Under the pieces are notes generated by a model. It was given only the letters and a program-made list of their open reading frames with translations, was not told the DNA's origin and ran no database searches. This document shows positions 1 to 8,412 of a stretch of 32,187 nt of DNA, piece after piece. The DNA is taken from assembly GCA_947466535.1 (NCBI GenBank), contig CANIEV010000028.1:1-32187 (forward strand), read 5' to 3'. This DNA comes from Betaproteobacteria bacterium (lineage in GTDB: Bacteria; Pseudomonadota; Gammaproteobacteria; Burkholderiales; SG8-39). A program made the position numbers and the translations under genes. Within the stretch, counting starts at the first letter, position 1. The number at the start of each line of letters is the position of its first letter.

Positions 1-28
1 GATTAGGTTGTGGATTAGGTTGTGGATT
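1..28. repeat. 12-bp tandem repeat at window edge
   Basis: The unit GATTAGGTTGTG occurs twice (1-12 and 13-24), followed by a partial third copy GATT (25-28). It abuts the argH stop codon at 29-31. The array may continue beyond the left edge of the window, so its true copy number is unknown. Confidence 0.6.
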
Positions 29-1471
29 CTATCGGGCAAGGCGCCGGCGGGCGCGCACCACAGCGGCGCGGACGGCGGCGGGCGCCGTGCCGCCGATGTG
101 CTTGCGCCCGGCGAGCGAACCTTCGAGCGTGAGCACTTTCGCCACGTCGCGTCCGATCACCGGCGAGAATTCGCGCAGCTCGGCAAGACTCAGTTCGGCG
201 AGATCGACGCCGCGGGTCTCCGCCTGACGCACCGCGCGTGCCACCACCTCGTGCGCATCGCGGAAGGCAAGGCCTTTCTTGACGAGGTAATCGGCGAGGT
301 CGGTTGCGGTCGCGTAACCCTCGGTGGCGGCGGCGCGCATGCGCTCGCGGTTCACGCGGATGCCGGGAATCATCTCGGCGAAGATCGCGAGCGTATCGTG
401 CAGCGTATCGACCGTGTCGAACAGCGGTTCCTTGTCTTCCTGATTGTCCTTGTTGTAGGCGAGCGGCTGGCCCTTCATCAGGGTGAGCAGCGCCATCAGG
501 TGGCCATAGACGCGGCCGGTCTTGCCGCGCGCGAGTTCGGGCACGTCCGGGTTCTTCTTCTGCGGCATGATCGAGGAGCCGGTGCAATACCGGTCGGGCA
601 GCATGATGAAGCCGAATCGCGGGCTCATCCAGAGGATCAGCTCCTCCGAGAGGCGCGAGATATGCATCATCGCGAGGGACGCGCAGCCGCAGAACTCGAT
701 CGCGAAATCGCGGTCGGATACCGAGTCGAGCGAGTTCTCGGTCACCGCGTCAAAACCCAGCGATCGTGCCACGTGCTCGCGGTCGATCGGATACGAGGTG
801 CCGGCGAGTGCGGCCGCGCCGAGCGGCAGGCGATTCAGGCGCTTGCGGCAGTCGAGAAAACGCTCGCGGTCGCGCTCGAACATCTCCACATAGGCAAGCA
901 GGTGATGGCCGAAGGTCACCGGCTGGGCCACTTGCAGGTGGGTGAATCCGGGCATCGCGGTGTCGGCGTTCTTCTCCGCGGTGTCGATCAGAGCGACTTC
1001 CAGCTTGCCGAGCAGGGCGACAATCGCATCGAGCTCCCGACGCAGCCAGAGACGAATGTCGGTCGCCACCTGGTCGTTGCGCGAGCGCGCGGTATGCAGG
1101 CGCTTGCCTGGATCGCCGACAAGCGCGGTGAGCCGCCGTTCGATGTTGAGATGCACGTCCTCTGCGTCGAGCGACCAATCGAATCGCCCCTCCTGTATCT
1201 CGCGGCGAATGCTCGCCATGCCGCGTTCGATCGCGACGAGGTCCTTGCGCGAGATCACCTTTTTCGCGGCGAGCATGCGCGCATGCGCAATTGATCCGTC
1301 AATATCATCGCGTGCCAGACGCTTGTCGAAGTCCACGCTCGCGGTGTAGCGCTTGACGCGCTCGTCCACCGGTTCGGCGAAGCGGCCCGACCAGGCGACG
1401 CCCGGCTTTTTGGTCGCGGCTTTTTTCCGGGGTACGGCGGCGCGGCGGGCGCTGGAAGGTCTGGTCGGCAT
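29..1471 (-). CDS. argH: Argininosuccinate lyase
   Basis: Cleaves argininosuccinate to arginine and fumarate, the last step of arginine biosynthesis, in the cytoplasm. The 480-residue product carries the fumarase/aspartase superfamily signature [12 protein letters not shown], the HTHL-type stretch FTHLQVAQP and the N-terminal SGRFAEP typical of ArgH. It is slightly longer than the usual ~460 residues because about 25 Ala/Lys/Arg-rich residues precede the conserved GVAWSGRF; no other in-frame start lies between, so the extension appears real. It is divergent from algZ across a 173-base gap. The argH-algZ-algR-hemC neighbourhood is known from pseudomonads and betaproteobacteria. Identification is secure. 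Confidence 0.97.
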   Translation of the reverse strand: MPTRPSSARRAAVPRKKAATKKPGVAWSGRFAEPVDERVKRYTASVDFDKRLARDDIDGSIAHARMLAAKKVISRKDLVAIERGMASIRREIQEGRFDWSLDAEDVHLNIERRLTALVGDPGKRLHTARSRNDQVATDIRLWLRRELDAIVALLGKLEVALIDTAEKNADTAMPGFTHLQVAQPVTFGHHLLAYVEMFERDRERFLDCRKRLNRLPLGAAALAGTSYPIDREHVARSLGFDAVTENSLDSVSDRDFAIEFCGCASLAMMHISRLSEELILWMSPRFGFIMLPDRYCTGSSIMPQKKNPDVPELARGKTGRVYGHLMALLTLMKGQPLAYNKDNQEDKEPLFDTVDTLHDTLAIFAEMIPGIRVNRERMRAAATEGYATATDLADYLVKKGLAFRDAHEVVARAVRQAETRGVDLAELSLAELREFSPVIGRDVAKVLTLEGSLAGRKHIGGTAPAAVRAAVVRARRRLAR

Positions 1472-1644
1472 GATGTTTGTACAATGCGCTCAGGTTCGAA
1501 GGCGGGTGAGTGAGAAGGGCAGCCTAGTGGACGGATTACACAAGCAGGTGCAAGGCCATCCGGGTTGGCACCAGCCGGCCCGGTCGGCGAAGGCGGCCCG
1601 CCGTAGCCAGTCACAAACCGGCGACGCCCGACGCTCTACCCGAC

Positions 1645-2760
1645 ATGCCCGACACGATCCGATACGAACCGGCCCAATTCAACCCGAACACAAGTGGCGT
1701 GACTGAAAAACCCCTACGAAGTATACGGCAAATCGATACCCGCGACGCCCTGCCGGACTTTCGCAATCTCGGTGTCATTGCGCGGATTCTGCTCGCGACG
1801 AATGCGGCAGGCTTTGCGGCGGCGGCGCTGCGCTCGCAGCGCCTGTCGGAACTCGCCGACCAGTTCGCACCGGTGGCGCTGGCGCTGGAACCGGCACTGA
1901 TCGCGACACTCGCTTCGCTCTACCTGCTTTCCACCGTTCTCAGGCGCCTGCCGTATGCCGCGGGGCTGGCCATTACGGGGGCAATCGCAGCGGCGTTCTC
2001 GGCGGCGATGGCGCCGGTGGCGTACGCGCTTGGCCAGATCGGGGGCGCCTGGGACGGCGCGCGATATGCGGCATGGGCGCTGGTTCTGGTCGGCCTGCTT
2101 GCGGTGTATTTCAATCTCAGGGAGCGTGCCTTGTCCCCCTCGCTTGCCGAGGCGCGACTGCAGGCGCTGCAGGCGCGTATCCGGCCGCATTTTCTGTTCA
2201 ACAGTCTGAACGCGGTGCTGTCCCTGATGCGGCGCGACGGCCGTCGTGCCGAAACCGCGGTCGAGGATCTCGCGGACCTGTTTCGCGCGGTGATGGCGGA
2301 CCCGCGTCAGACAGTGCCGCTCGCCGACGAGATTGCGCTGTGCAGGCAGTACCTGAACCTCGAACTGTTGCGTCTTGGCGACCGCCTCGCGATCGAATGG
2401 AATGTTGCGGACGATGCAGGCGCTGTGCTGGTTCCGGCGATGGTCCTGCAGCCGTTGATGGAGAACGCGGTGTATCACGGCGTCGAGCCCGGCGTGGAGC
2501 GCGGTGTCATCACGATGTCGGCCAACGTGACGGGCGACAGGCTGCGCATCGAGCTCACCAATCCGTATCATCCCGAGCACCTGCACCAACAGGGCAACCG
2601 AATGGCGCTGGACAACATCCGCGAACGCCTGCGTCTGCATTACGACATCGAGGCCGAATTCCGCTCGGGCGTGGATGGCGACCGCTATCGCATCGCGATC
2701 GTACTGCCGGTGCATCGTGATCGCTCTTCCGGCCAAAACCGCATGAGCGCGCATTCATGA
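1645..2760 (+). CDS. algZ: LytS/AlgZ-family sensor histidine kinase
   Basis: Membrane sensor partner of the downstream LytTR regulator. Several hydrophobic segments occupy residues ~42-155. The His_kinase domain follows, with the phosphoacceptor region RPHFLFNSLNAV (His182) and the ATP-binding N-box LQPLMENAVYHG (Asn274), then NIRERLRLHY near the C-terminus. No HAMP or periplasmic sensor domain is visible. The start is uncertain: ATG 1645 gives 371 residues, while GTG 1699 (VTEKPLRS) is nearer the conserved LPDFRNLGV and may be the true start; neither has a strong ribosome binding site. It overlaps algR by 4 bases, suggesting translational coupling. In Pseudomonas the homologue (FimS/AlgZ) controls alginate and twitching; the targets here are unknown. 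Confidence 0.88.
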   Translation: MPDTIRYEPAQFNPNTSGVTEKPLRSIRQIDTRDALPDFRNLGVIARILLATNAAGFAAAALRSQRLSELADQFAPVALALEPALIATLASLYLLSTVLRRLPYAAGLAITGAIAAAFSAAMAPVAYALGQIGGAWDGARYAAWALVLVGLLAVYFNLRERALSPSLAEARLQALQARIRPHFLFNSLNAVLSLMRRDGRRAETAVEDLADLFRAVMADPRQTVPLADEIALCRQYLNLELLRLGDRLAIEWNVADDAGAVLVPAMVLQPLMENAVYHGVEPGVERGVITMSANVTGDRLRIELTNPYHPEHLHQQGNRMALDNIRERLRLHYDIEAEFRSGVDGDRYRIAIVLPVHRDRSSGQNRMSAHS

Positions 2761-3527
2761 CCGAACCGCTGCGTGTCTTCATCGTCGATGACGAGCCGCC
2801 AGCACGCGAGCGGCTCGCGGAATTGCTCGAGGATTGCCGCGCCGAGGTGCCGAACGTGAGCGCGGGCGAGGCGGCCAACGGGGTTGAGGCGCTCGCGCGC
2901 CTGCCCGCGACAGCACCCGACGTGGTGCTGGTGGACGTGCACATGCCGGGCATGAACGGCATCGAGTTTGCGCGCCACCTCCAGAAGCTCGAACACCCGC
3001 CCGCGGTGATATTCGTCACCGCCTTCGACCAGTACGCGGTGCAGGCCTTCGAGGTCAATGCGCTGGATTACCTTTTGAAGCCGGTTCGCGCGGCACGGCT
3101 CGCGACGGCCCTCATCAAGGCGGCGGGCAAGGTGGCCGGCGCGTCGGCGTCCGCGCGGGAGGCGCTGGAGAAGGCGGACACGCAGGCCCGGCGTTTCCTT
3201 TCGGTCGCCGAGCGCGGGCGGGTTCGGCTCGTGCCGGTCACCGAGATCCTCTACCTTCGTGCCGAACTCAAGTACGTGACGGTCCGCACCGTCGAGCGGG
3301 AGTTCATCATCGAAGAATCACTCACCCAGCTTGAGCAGGAGTTCGAGGCCCGGTTTCTCCGGGTACACCGAAGCTGCCTTGTCGCGCGGGACCGCGTCCG
3401 GGGACTGGAGCGATTGCCCGACGAGGAGGGCGAGGCACGCTGGGCGGTGGTGATCGAGGGCGCGTTCGACCCGATCCCGGTGAGCCGCAGGCAGCTTGCC
3501 GCCGTGAAACAGCTGGTGAAAGGCTAG
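2757..3527 (+). CDS. algR: LytTR-family response regulator AlgR
   Basis: Two-domain transcription factor of 256 residues. The receiver domain (1-~120) has the acidic pair DD at 11-12, the phosphoacceptor Asp60 in VLVDVHMPGMNG, the Thr/Ala segment VTAF and the conserved Lys in DYLLKPV. The C-terminal LytTR DNA-binding domain (~150-255) shows the family pattern LYLRAELKYVTVRT, then FLRVHRSCLVAR and the terminal PVSRRQLAAVK. Its start overlaps the algZ stop by 4 bases (ATGA). It is followed by a convergent thioredoxin-like gene rather than directly by hemC. No obvious intrinsic terminator is seen in the 19-base gap. Confidence 0.93.
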   Translation: MTEPLRVFIVDDEPPARERLAELLEDCRAEVPNVSAGEAANGVEALARLPATAPDVVLVDVHMPGMNGIEFARHLQKLEHPPAVIFVTAFDQYAVQAFEVNALDYLLKPVRAARLATALIKAAGKVAGASASAREALEKADTQARRFLSVAERGRVRLVPVTEILYLRAELKYVTVRTVEREFIIEESLTQLEQEFEARFLRVHRSCLVARDRVRGLERLPDEEGEARWAVVIEGAFDPIPVSRRQLAAVKQLVKG

Positions 3528-3546
3528 GGCTGAGCGCGAGCGGCGA

Positions 3547-4041
3547 TCAGCGCGCCCGGATTTTGGCTACCGCGGTGTCGACGCGCTGATCGAGGTAATA
3601 GCCGTAGTAGTCCGAGCCGGTGAAGCCCACCAGCGGCTCGGCAAGCGATTCGCCGCCCGCCCCGAAGAGCATGACGGTCGGCATCTGCTTGATTCGATGC
3701 TGGCGTGACACGGCAGCGTGCGTCGTCGGTTTGCCCTGAAAGTCAGTCAGCTTCGCATCGCTGTCGACGTTCACCTGCAGGAACACCAGTTTCTCACGAT
3801 AGCCGGCGTTGCGTTGCATCGGCAGCAGGAATTCGCGCCGCGTGCGCTCGCACCAGACGCAATCCTTCTCGCTGAAGAGCACGAGGACCGCGCGTCCCGC
3901 GGCGGCGCCATCGCGCGCCGATCGTGCGAGATCGGTGGCGGTGTCGAGGTGCTGGGCGCTCGTCGGCACGGCGGGCAGCGCGAGGGCGCATGTTAAAATC
4001 AACGCCTTCGCAACCTTTTGCAAGCCCCCGGCGAACCGCAC
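3547..4041 (-). CDS. Exported thioredoxin-like protein
   Basis: Probable periplasmic thiol-disulfide protein of about 164 residues. A signal peptide (basic [10 protein letters not shown], then hydrophobic [12 protein letters not shown], with possible cleavage after PTSA) is followed by a thioredoxin fold with the redox motif CVWC, the strand LVFLQVNVD and the cis-proline segment KQMPTVMLF. Substrate and partners cannot be inferred. The start is uncertain: GTG 4041 is used here; TTG 4023 gives a shorter signal peptide, and longer in-frame extensions run antisense into hemC and look non-coding. It sits on the opposite strand between algR and hemC, and its 5' end overlaps the presumed hemC promoter. 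Confidence 0.8.
   Translation of the reverse strand: MRFAGGLQKVAKALILTCALALPAVPTSAQHLDTATDLARSARDGAAAGRAVLVLFSEKDCVWCERTRREFLLPMQRNAGYREKLVFLQVNVDSDAKLTDFQGKPTTHAAVSRQHRIKQMPTVMLFGAGGESLAEPLVGFTGSDYYGYYLDQRVDTAVAKIRAR
3991..3999 (+). promoter_or_regulatory. Candidate extended -10 element upstream of hemC
   Basis: TGTTAAAAT matches an extended -10 (TGnTATAAT-like). No good -35 hexamer is seen 16-18 bases upstream. It would give a leader of roughly 145 bases to the TTG start used for hemC. It lies inside the signal-peptide region of the opposite-strand thioredoxin-like gene. This is an inference from motif and position only. Confidence 0.4.
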
Positions 4042-4150
4042 GGCGATTTTCTGGCGGCGCGAGAATCGGGACGGCCCGGCAATGCAGGCACATCCGACGA
4101 GTGAAAGGCAGCGCGATCCGCATCTGCCTTCGAGAAAGCGCGCGATTTCC

Positions 4151-5080
4151 TTGAACAATCCACCCAAGCGTTTGGTCATAGCGTCCCGGAACAGCCGGCT
4201 GGCAATGTGGCAGGCGCGCTTCGTACAGTCGGCACTCTTGAAATTATATCCCTCGTGCGATGTGGCGATCACCGGCCACACCACCCAGGGTGACCGGATA
4301 CTCGATGTCACCCTGTCGAAGATCGGCGGCAAGGGACTGTTCGTGAAGGAACTCGAGGCGGCGATTGAGAAGGGCGATGCGGACATCGCGGTGCATTCGG
4401 CCAAGGACGTCCCGATGGAGTTGCCCGAAGGCTTCTGCATCGCCGCGATTCTCGAGCGTGAGGATCCGCGGGACTGCCTCGTCTCGGGCAAGTACGAATC
4501 GCTCGAGTCCCTGCCCCCCGGTGCGCGGGTCGGCACCTCCAGCCTGCGCCGCGAGGTGCAGCTGCGCCGCCGCTTTCCCGGTTTCGAAATCGCGTCCGTC
4601 CGCGGCAATGTCGACACGCGCCTCGCCAAGCTCGATCGCGGCGAATACGACGCGCTGCTGCTTGCCGCCGCCGGATTGAAGCGCCTCGAACTCGGCGATC
4701 GCATCCGTGCGCTGGTTTCGCCGGAAGATTCCCTGCCCGCGCCCGGACAGGGGGCGCTCGCGATCGAGTGCCGGTCCGACCGCGCCGATCTGCTCGCCAT
4801 GCTTGCGCCGATGGTGCACGCCGAGACCTCGGCCTGCGTGCGCGCCGAGCGCGCTCTGTCGCGGGCGCTTTCGGGCAGCTGCCAGTTGCCGCTTGGGGCC
4901 TTCGCCGTCATGGAGGCAGGAAAGCTGCGCCTTCGCGCCTTCGTGTCCACGCCCGATGCTGTCCGGCGGATCGATACCGAAGTCAGCGGTTCACCGGACG
5001 AGGCGGAAGCGCTTGGCGTGCGCGCCGCGCAGGATCTGCGCTCGCGCGGGGCGGACGAGGTTCTTTTGGCATTGTTATGA
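4151..5080 (+). CDS. hemC: Porphobilinogen deaminase (hydroxymethylbilane synthase)
   Basis: Polymerises four porphobilinogen molecules into hydroxymethylbilane for haem, sirohaem and related tetrapyrroles. The start chosen is TTG 4151, because homology begins at once ([20 protein letters not shown]) and the length (309 residues) then matches the family; an upstream in-frame ATG at 4081 would add 23 residues of unlikely composition. The catalytic Asp lies in HSAKDVP (Asp86) and the dipyrromethane-cofactor Cys in [10 protein letters not shown] (Cys244). The substrate-binding stretches VGTSSLRR and [11 protein letters not shown] are also present. It overlaps hemD by 4 bases. Function is secure; only the start is in doubt. 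Confidence 0.95.
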   Translation: MNNPPKRLVIASRNSRLAMWQARFVQSALLKLYPSCDVAITGHTTQGDRILDVTLSKIGGKGLFVKELEAAIEKGDADIAVHSAKDVPMELPEGFCIAAILEREDPRDCLVSGKYESLESLPPGARVGTSSLRREVQLRRRFPGFEIASVRGNVDTRLAKLDRGEYDALLLAAAGLKRLELGDRIRALVSPEDSLPAPGQGALAIECRSDRADLLAMLAPMVHAETSACVRAERALSRALSGSCQLPLGAFAVMEAGKLRLRAFVSTPDAVRRIDTEVSGSPDEAEALGVRAAQDLRSRGADEVLLALL

Positions 5081-5874
5081 GCGAACCCGGAGGCCTCGGC
5101 GGGCGCGGCATCCTGCTGCTTCGACCCGAGGCGCTTGCGGCGGCGGTCGCGCGGCGCATTCGCGATCGCGGCGGCGAACCGCTGATCTTCCCGGTGATGG
5201 AAATCCAGCCGCCCCCGGACCTCGCGCGGCTTGCCGGAATCATCGACCGGCTCGATCAGGCCAGCCTTGCGATCTTCATCAGCCCGACCGCGGTCGAACG
5301 TGGCATGGCGCACGTCAGGATGTACCGGGACTGGCCCGAGGGCGTGCGGGTGGCGGCGGTGGGGCCGGCCACGGCGTCAGCGCTGGAACGTCGCGGCTTT
5401 CGCGACGTGATCGTTTCGCCGGAGGGCGCCGACAGCGAGGCGCTCGTCGCGCTGCCTGAACTCGCGTCGGTGCGTGAATCGACGGTGGTGATATTCCGCG
5501 GCGAAGGCGGCAGGCCCTTGCTCGGCGACACGCTTGCCGAGCGCGGTGCTCGGGTGGACTACGCCGAATGCTACCGGCGGGTGCGTCCGGAGGGCGTGCC
5601 GGGCGAACTGGTGATGCGCATTGCGCAGGGGTATGCGCATGCGGTGTGCGTCTGGAGCGCCGAAGCCTGGGAGAACGGCTGCGCGCTGCTGGGCGCGGCG
5701 CCTCGCGAAGGCGACGAAACCTCCGCGCTCGAACGCTTCAGGGCACTGCCGGTGTTCGTTCCGCACGAACGCATCGCCGCGCAGATTGCACGATCCGGTT
5801 CAACCGCGATCGTCCTGCCGGGTGGCGATGCGCCCATGATCGAGGGGATGGAGCGCTTTTTTGCTAAAGTATGA
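5077..5874 (+). CDS. hemD: Uroporphyrinogen-III synthase
   Basis: Cyclises hydroxymethylbilane with inversion of ring D to uroporphyrinogen III. The product is 265 residues when started at ATG 5077, which overlaps the hemC stop codon (ATGA). HemD sequences diverge strongly, but the recognisable pattern is there: [32 protein letters not shown] near the N-terminus, [26 protein letters not shown] and the second half [31 protein letters not shown]. Position between hemC and hemX supports the call. Longer in-frame extension upstream overlaps hemC and is not coding. Confidence 0.93.
   Translation: MSEPGGLGGRGILLLRPEALAAAVARRIRDRGGEPLIFPVMEIQPPPDLARLAGIIDRLDQASLAIFISPTAVERGMAHVRMYRDWPEGVRVAAVGPATASALERRGFRDVIVSPEGADSEALVALPELASVRESTVVIFRGEGGRPLLGDTLAERGARVDYAECYRRVRPEGVPGELVMRIAQGYAHAVCVWSAEAWENGCALLGAAPREGDETSALERFRALPVFVPHERIAAQIARSGSTAIVLPGGDAPMIEGMERFFAKV
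5862..5870 (+). promoter_or_regulatory. Candidate extended -10 element before hemX
   Basis: TGCTAAAGT lies over the last codons of hemD and would start transcription just upstream of the hemX start at 5938. No clear -35 hexamer is present. It resembles the motifs found before hemC and amgK. Low to moderate confidence. Confidence 0.3.
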
Positions 5875-5937
5875 TCAGTGTCCGTGGCGACGACCACGGA
5901 TGGCAGCACATCGAGACATCCACACCATCGGCCTACC

Positions 5938-7005
5938 ATGAGCGAGTCTCTTCCTCCGTCGTCCACGTCGGTCCCAACGCCCGAAGCGCCTGCCGCTCCG
6001 GCGCGCCCGGGTGCAGGCTGGTTGCACCGGATGCGACCGGCCACTGCGGTGACAATCGTGCTTGCGCTGCTGCTCGCGTGGAACTGGTACGACTCGCGCA
6101 GTCAGATCGACGGCCTGCGTGAGGAAGTTGCCCGGCGCCTGCGCGACAGCGACACCGACAGCCGCGACGCGCGCAGCGTCGCCAAGCAGGTGCAGGAGGC
6201 GTTGCGCGAGGCGCAGGGACGTCTCGCCCAGCTCGAGGCGAAGCTTGCCGAGTCGCAGAGCCAGCAACTCGCGCTCGAGGCGCTGTATCAGGAACTCTCA
6301 CGCAGCCGCGACGAATGGGCGCTGGCGGAGATTGAGCAGATTCTCACCATCGCCTCGCAGCAGTTGCAGCTCGCGGGCAATGTGCAGGCGGCACTGGTCG
6401 CGTTGCAGACCGCGGATGCACGGCTTGCGCGCTCGGACCGGCCGCAGTTCATCCCGCTACGCCGTGTGCTTGCGCGCGATATCGACCGCCTTCGCACCAC
6501 GCCGAGTGTCGACACCGTCGGCATCGCGCTGAAGCTCGACCAGGCGATCGCGGCGGCTGACTCGCTGCCGCTTGCCTTCGACCAGCGCATGGCCGGCGGG
6601 CGCAGTGAAAGTGCGCCGCGCGATGACGGCATGTGGGCGCGGCTCGGCGCGGAGATCTGGGGCGAGGTGCGCGGTCTGGTGCGCATCCGCAATCTCGATC
6701 GCGTCGATGCGCCGCTCCTGCCGCCGAGCGAAGCCTATTTCCTGCGGCAGAACCTCAAGCTTCGCCTGTTGAACGCACGGCTTGCCCTGCTCGAGCGGAA
6801 CGAAACCGTTTTCCGCGCAGACGTGCAGGCCTCGACCGACTGGATCAATCGCTATTTCGACGCGCGTTCGAAGCCGGCGGCGGCGACGCTGGGCACGCTC
6901 AAGCAGATCTCGGGTAGTGGGCTTCGCATCGAGGTGCCCGCGGTGTCGGAGAGCCTTGCCGCGGTGCGCAGTTTCAAGCTGACACGCGAACGGGTGACGA
7001 AGTGA
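5938..7005 (+). CDS. hemX: HemX family membrane protein
   Basis: HemX-type protein commonly encoded after hemD; often labelled uroporphyrinogen-III C-methyltransferase, but no SAM-binding methyltransferase domain is visible, so an enzymatic role is not supported. With start ATG 5938 it has 355 residues: a Pro/Ser/Ala-rich cytoplasmic tail (1-30), one transmembrane helix around 34-50 (ATAVTIVLALLLAWNWY), a Gln/Glu/Ala-rich predicted coiled coil (~55-120), and the conserved domain with EIEQILTIASQQLQLAGN and FLRQNLKLRLLNARLALLERNE. GTG 5878 would add 20 residues. It may form a complex around haem enzymes together with hemY; that is inference. Confidence 0.88.
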   Translation: MSESLPPSSTSVPTPEAPAAPARPGAGWLHRMRPATAVTIVLALLLAWNWYDSRSQIDGLREEVARRLRDSDTDSRDARSVAKQVQEALREAQGRLAQLEAKLAESQSQQLALEALYQELSRSRDEWALAEIEQILTIASQQLQLAGNVQAALVALQTADARLARSDRPQFIPLRRVLARDIDRLRTTPSVDTVGIALKLDQAIAAADSLPLAFDQRMAGGRSESAPRDDGMWARLGAEIWGEVRGLVRIRNLDRVDAPLLPPSEAYFLRQNLKLRLLNARLALLERNETVFRADVQASTDWINRYFDARSKPAAATLGTLKQISGSGLRIEVPAVSESLAAVRSFKLTRERVTK

Positions 7006-7076
7006 TATCCGACGAGAGCGTCGCAGCGAGCTCCAATGCGGGCGCCGAAGTGAACGCGCCCAGCGGTTCGGAATGA
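7002..7076 (+). other. Tiny ORF between hemX and hemY
   Basis: A GTG at 7002 overlaps the hemX stop by 4 bases and opens a 24-codon frame ending at TGA 7076, ten bases before hemY. The product would be acidic and Ser/Ala/Gly-rich with no recognised family. The overlap geometry imitates translational coupling, but a frame this short can arise by chance. It may be a degenerate gene remnant or simply spacer. Confidence 0.2.
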
Positions 7077-7086
7077 AGGCCGGCGG

Positions 7087-8265
7087 ATGAAAGGCCTGGT
7101 GTGGCTGCTCGCTGCGTTCGCCGCAGCCGTCGGCCTGTCGCTCGCGTTGCACGACACCGAGGGCTATCTGCTGGTGGTGCTGCCGCCCTGGCGGGTGGAG
7201 CTGTCGCTTGTCTTCGGCGTGGTTCTGCTCGTGCTCGCTTTTGTCGCCCTGCATCTGGGCATCCGGATCGTGTCCGCCACGCTTGGGCTGCCGGCGCGGG
7301 TTCGTGCCTTCCGGGCGCAGCAGCGCGTGCAACGCGGCCGCCGTGCGCTTGCGGGTGCAATGCAGGCGCTGTTCGAAGGCCGCTGGAGCCGTGCCGAGAA
7401 ACTTGCCGCCGAAGCCTGGGAGATCGAGGATCCGAAGGCGCCCGCCGGCCTGGTGGCGGCGCGTGCATCGCAGCGCCTGCGCGATCCCGCGCGGCGCGAC
7501 CGCTGGCTTGCGCAGGTGCGCGATGCCGAGCCGGAATGGCGCCGCGCGCGGCTGATGACCGAAGCCGAACTGCTTATCGAGGAGCGGCGCTACGACGAGG
7601 CAAAGACGGTGCTTGACGAACTCGTCGCAGGCGGCGGCCGTCACATCGCCACGATGCAGCTGCAGTTGCGTGCGGCGCAGGGCCTGTCCAACTGGGATGA
7701 AGTCATCCGACTCGCGAGGCAACTCGAGAAGCGCAATGCGCTTCCGCCCGAAGCGGTCGAAAGCGTCGTGACGCAGGCGCGCGTGGCGTTGCTTGGCCGG
7801 CGCATGCACGAGCCGCGCAGCCTCGCAAAAGCCTGGCGCGATACGCCCGAGAGCGAGCGGCGCCAACCCAAGGTAGCGGCCGCCGCGGCACGCGCCTACA
7901 TGCGTCTGGGTGACTGCGCGAGCGCGCACCGGATACTGGAGGCTGCGCTCGAATCACGCTGGGAGCCGTCCCTTGTCACGCTCTATGGCGAGTGCCTCGA
8001 TGACGAGGCGCTTATTCGAATCCAGCGCGCCGAACGCTGGCTCAAGGACCATCCGCGCGATGCGGAACTGTTGCTGGCGCTTGGCCTGCTCTGCGTGCAG
8101 TGTGAGCTCTGGGGCAAGGCGCAGAGCTACCTCGAGGCAAGCCTCTCGGTCTCGCCCGGACGCTCGGTGCACATTGCGCTTGCGCAGTTGTTCGACAGGA
8201 TCGGCCGCAACGCCGAGGCCGACCGGCACTACCGGGCAAGCGCGGATAAGGGGCTGCTTAACTGA
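7087..8265 (+). CDS. hemY: HemY-type TPR membrane protein
   Basis: HemY_N/TPR protein of the proteobacterial haem cluster (distinct from the protoporphyrinogen oxidase also called HemY). The 392 residues begin with two transmembrane segments (about 1-20, GLVWLLAAFAAAVGLSLAL, and about 38-60, LSLVFGVVLLVLAFVALHLG), followed by a soluble alpha-helical part with several TPR-like repeats (for example ALFEGRWSRAEKLAAEAWE, and the final PGRSVHIALAQLFDRIGRNAEADRHY). It probably scaffolds late haem enzymes at the inner membrane; no catalytic motif is seen. The gene ends KGLLN-stop, and that stop lies in the first copy of a 17-bp tandem repeat. It converges on hemF. Confidence 0.9.
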   Translation: MKGLVWLLAAFAAAVGLSLALHDTEGYLLVVLPPWRVELSLVFGVVLLVLAFVALHLGIRIVSATLGLPARVRAFRAQQRVQRGRRALAGAMQALFEGRWSRAEKLAAEAWEIEDPKAPAGLVAARASQRLRDPARRDRWLAQVRDAEPEWRRARLMTEAELLIEERRYDEAKTVLDELVAGGGRHIATMQLQLRAAQGLSNWDEVIRLARQLEKRNALPPEAVESVVTQARVALLGRRMHEPRSLAKAWRDTPESERRQPKVAAAAARAYMRLGDCASAHRILEAALESRWEPSLVTLYGECLDDEALIRIQRAERWLKDHPRDAELLLALGLLCVQCELWGKAQSYLEASLSVSPGRSVHIALAQLFDRIGRNAEADRHYRASADKGLLN

Positions 8266-8304
8266 GGGGGCTGCTTAACTGAGGGGACTGCTCAACTGAG
8301 TCGG
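8251..8304 (+). repeat. 17-bp tandem repeat containing the hemY stop
   Basis: Three copies of a 17-bp unit (8251-8267, 8268-8284, 8285-8299 plus flank). Copies one and two are GGGCTGCTTAACTGAGG; copy three reads GGACTGCTCAACTGA. Each copy spells Gly-Leu-Leu-Asn-stop, and because 17 is not a multiple of 3 the three copies lie in the three different forward frames. The first is the genuine end of hemY. Confidence 0.85.
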
Positions 8305-8359
8305 TCGGCAGAAAGTGCAACTTATCGGTTTTTACAAGTCCTATTCATACGGCAAAGGG

Positions 8360-8390
8360 GGGAATTCAATTGCTAAATTTAGCAATTCCC
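8360..8390. terminator. AT-rich palindrome between convergent hemY and hemF
   Basis: AATTGCTAAATTTAGCAATT (8368-8387) is a perfect 20-bp palindrome, flanked by GGGAATT on one side and ending in CCC on the other. Being symmetric and placed between two convergent genes, it could act as a bidirectional terminator, although no classical U-tract follows directly; a GATTTTTCT stretch lies further right at 8408-8416. An operator or dispersed intergenic repeat is equally possible. The rest of 8305-8412 holds nothing else I recognise. Confidence 0.4.
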
Positions 8391-8412
8391 GGGCAGGGAT
8401 TTTGCGATTTTT

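Noticed and set aside
1-28. Telomere-like TTAGG pattern in the edge repeat
   Set aside because: The period is 12 bp with interrupted units in a clearly bacterial context, so it is just a short tandem repeat.
8-1294. 428-codon plus-strand frame opposite argH
   Set aside because: It is the antisense shadow of argH and has no recognisable motif.
1472-1644. TACAAT at 1480-1485 as a plus-strand promoter for algZ
   Set aside because: The hexamer is good but no matching -35 or extended TGn is present at proper spacing, so I do not list it as a feature; nothing else was seen in this 173-base gap.
4042-5313. Long minus-strand open frame continuing the thioredoxin-like gene upstream to about 588 codons
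   Set aside because: It runs antisense through hemC and the start of hemD, is Ser/Arg-rich low-complexity sequence, and the signal peptide and domain lie only in the last ~164 codons.
6457-7929. 490-codon minus-strand frame opposite hemX and hemY
   Set aside because: It spans two genes and the gap between them on the opposite strand; composition is Arg/His-rich with no motif.
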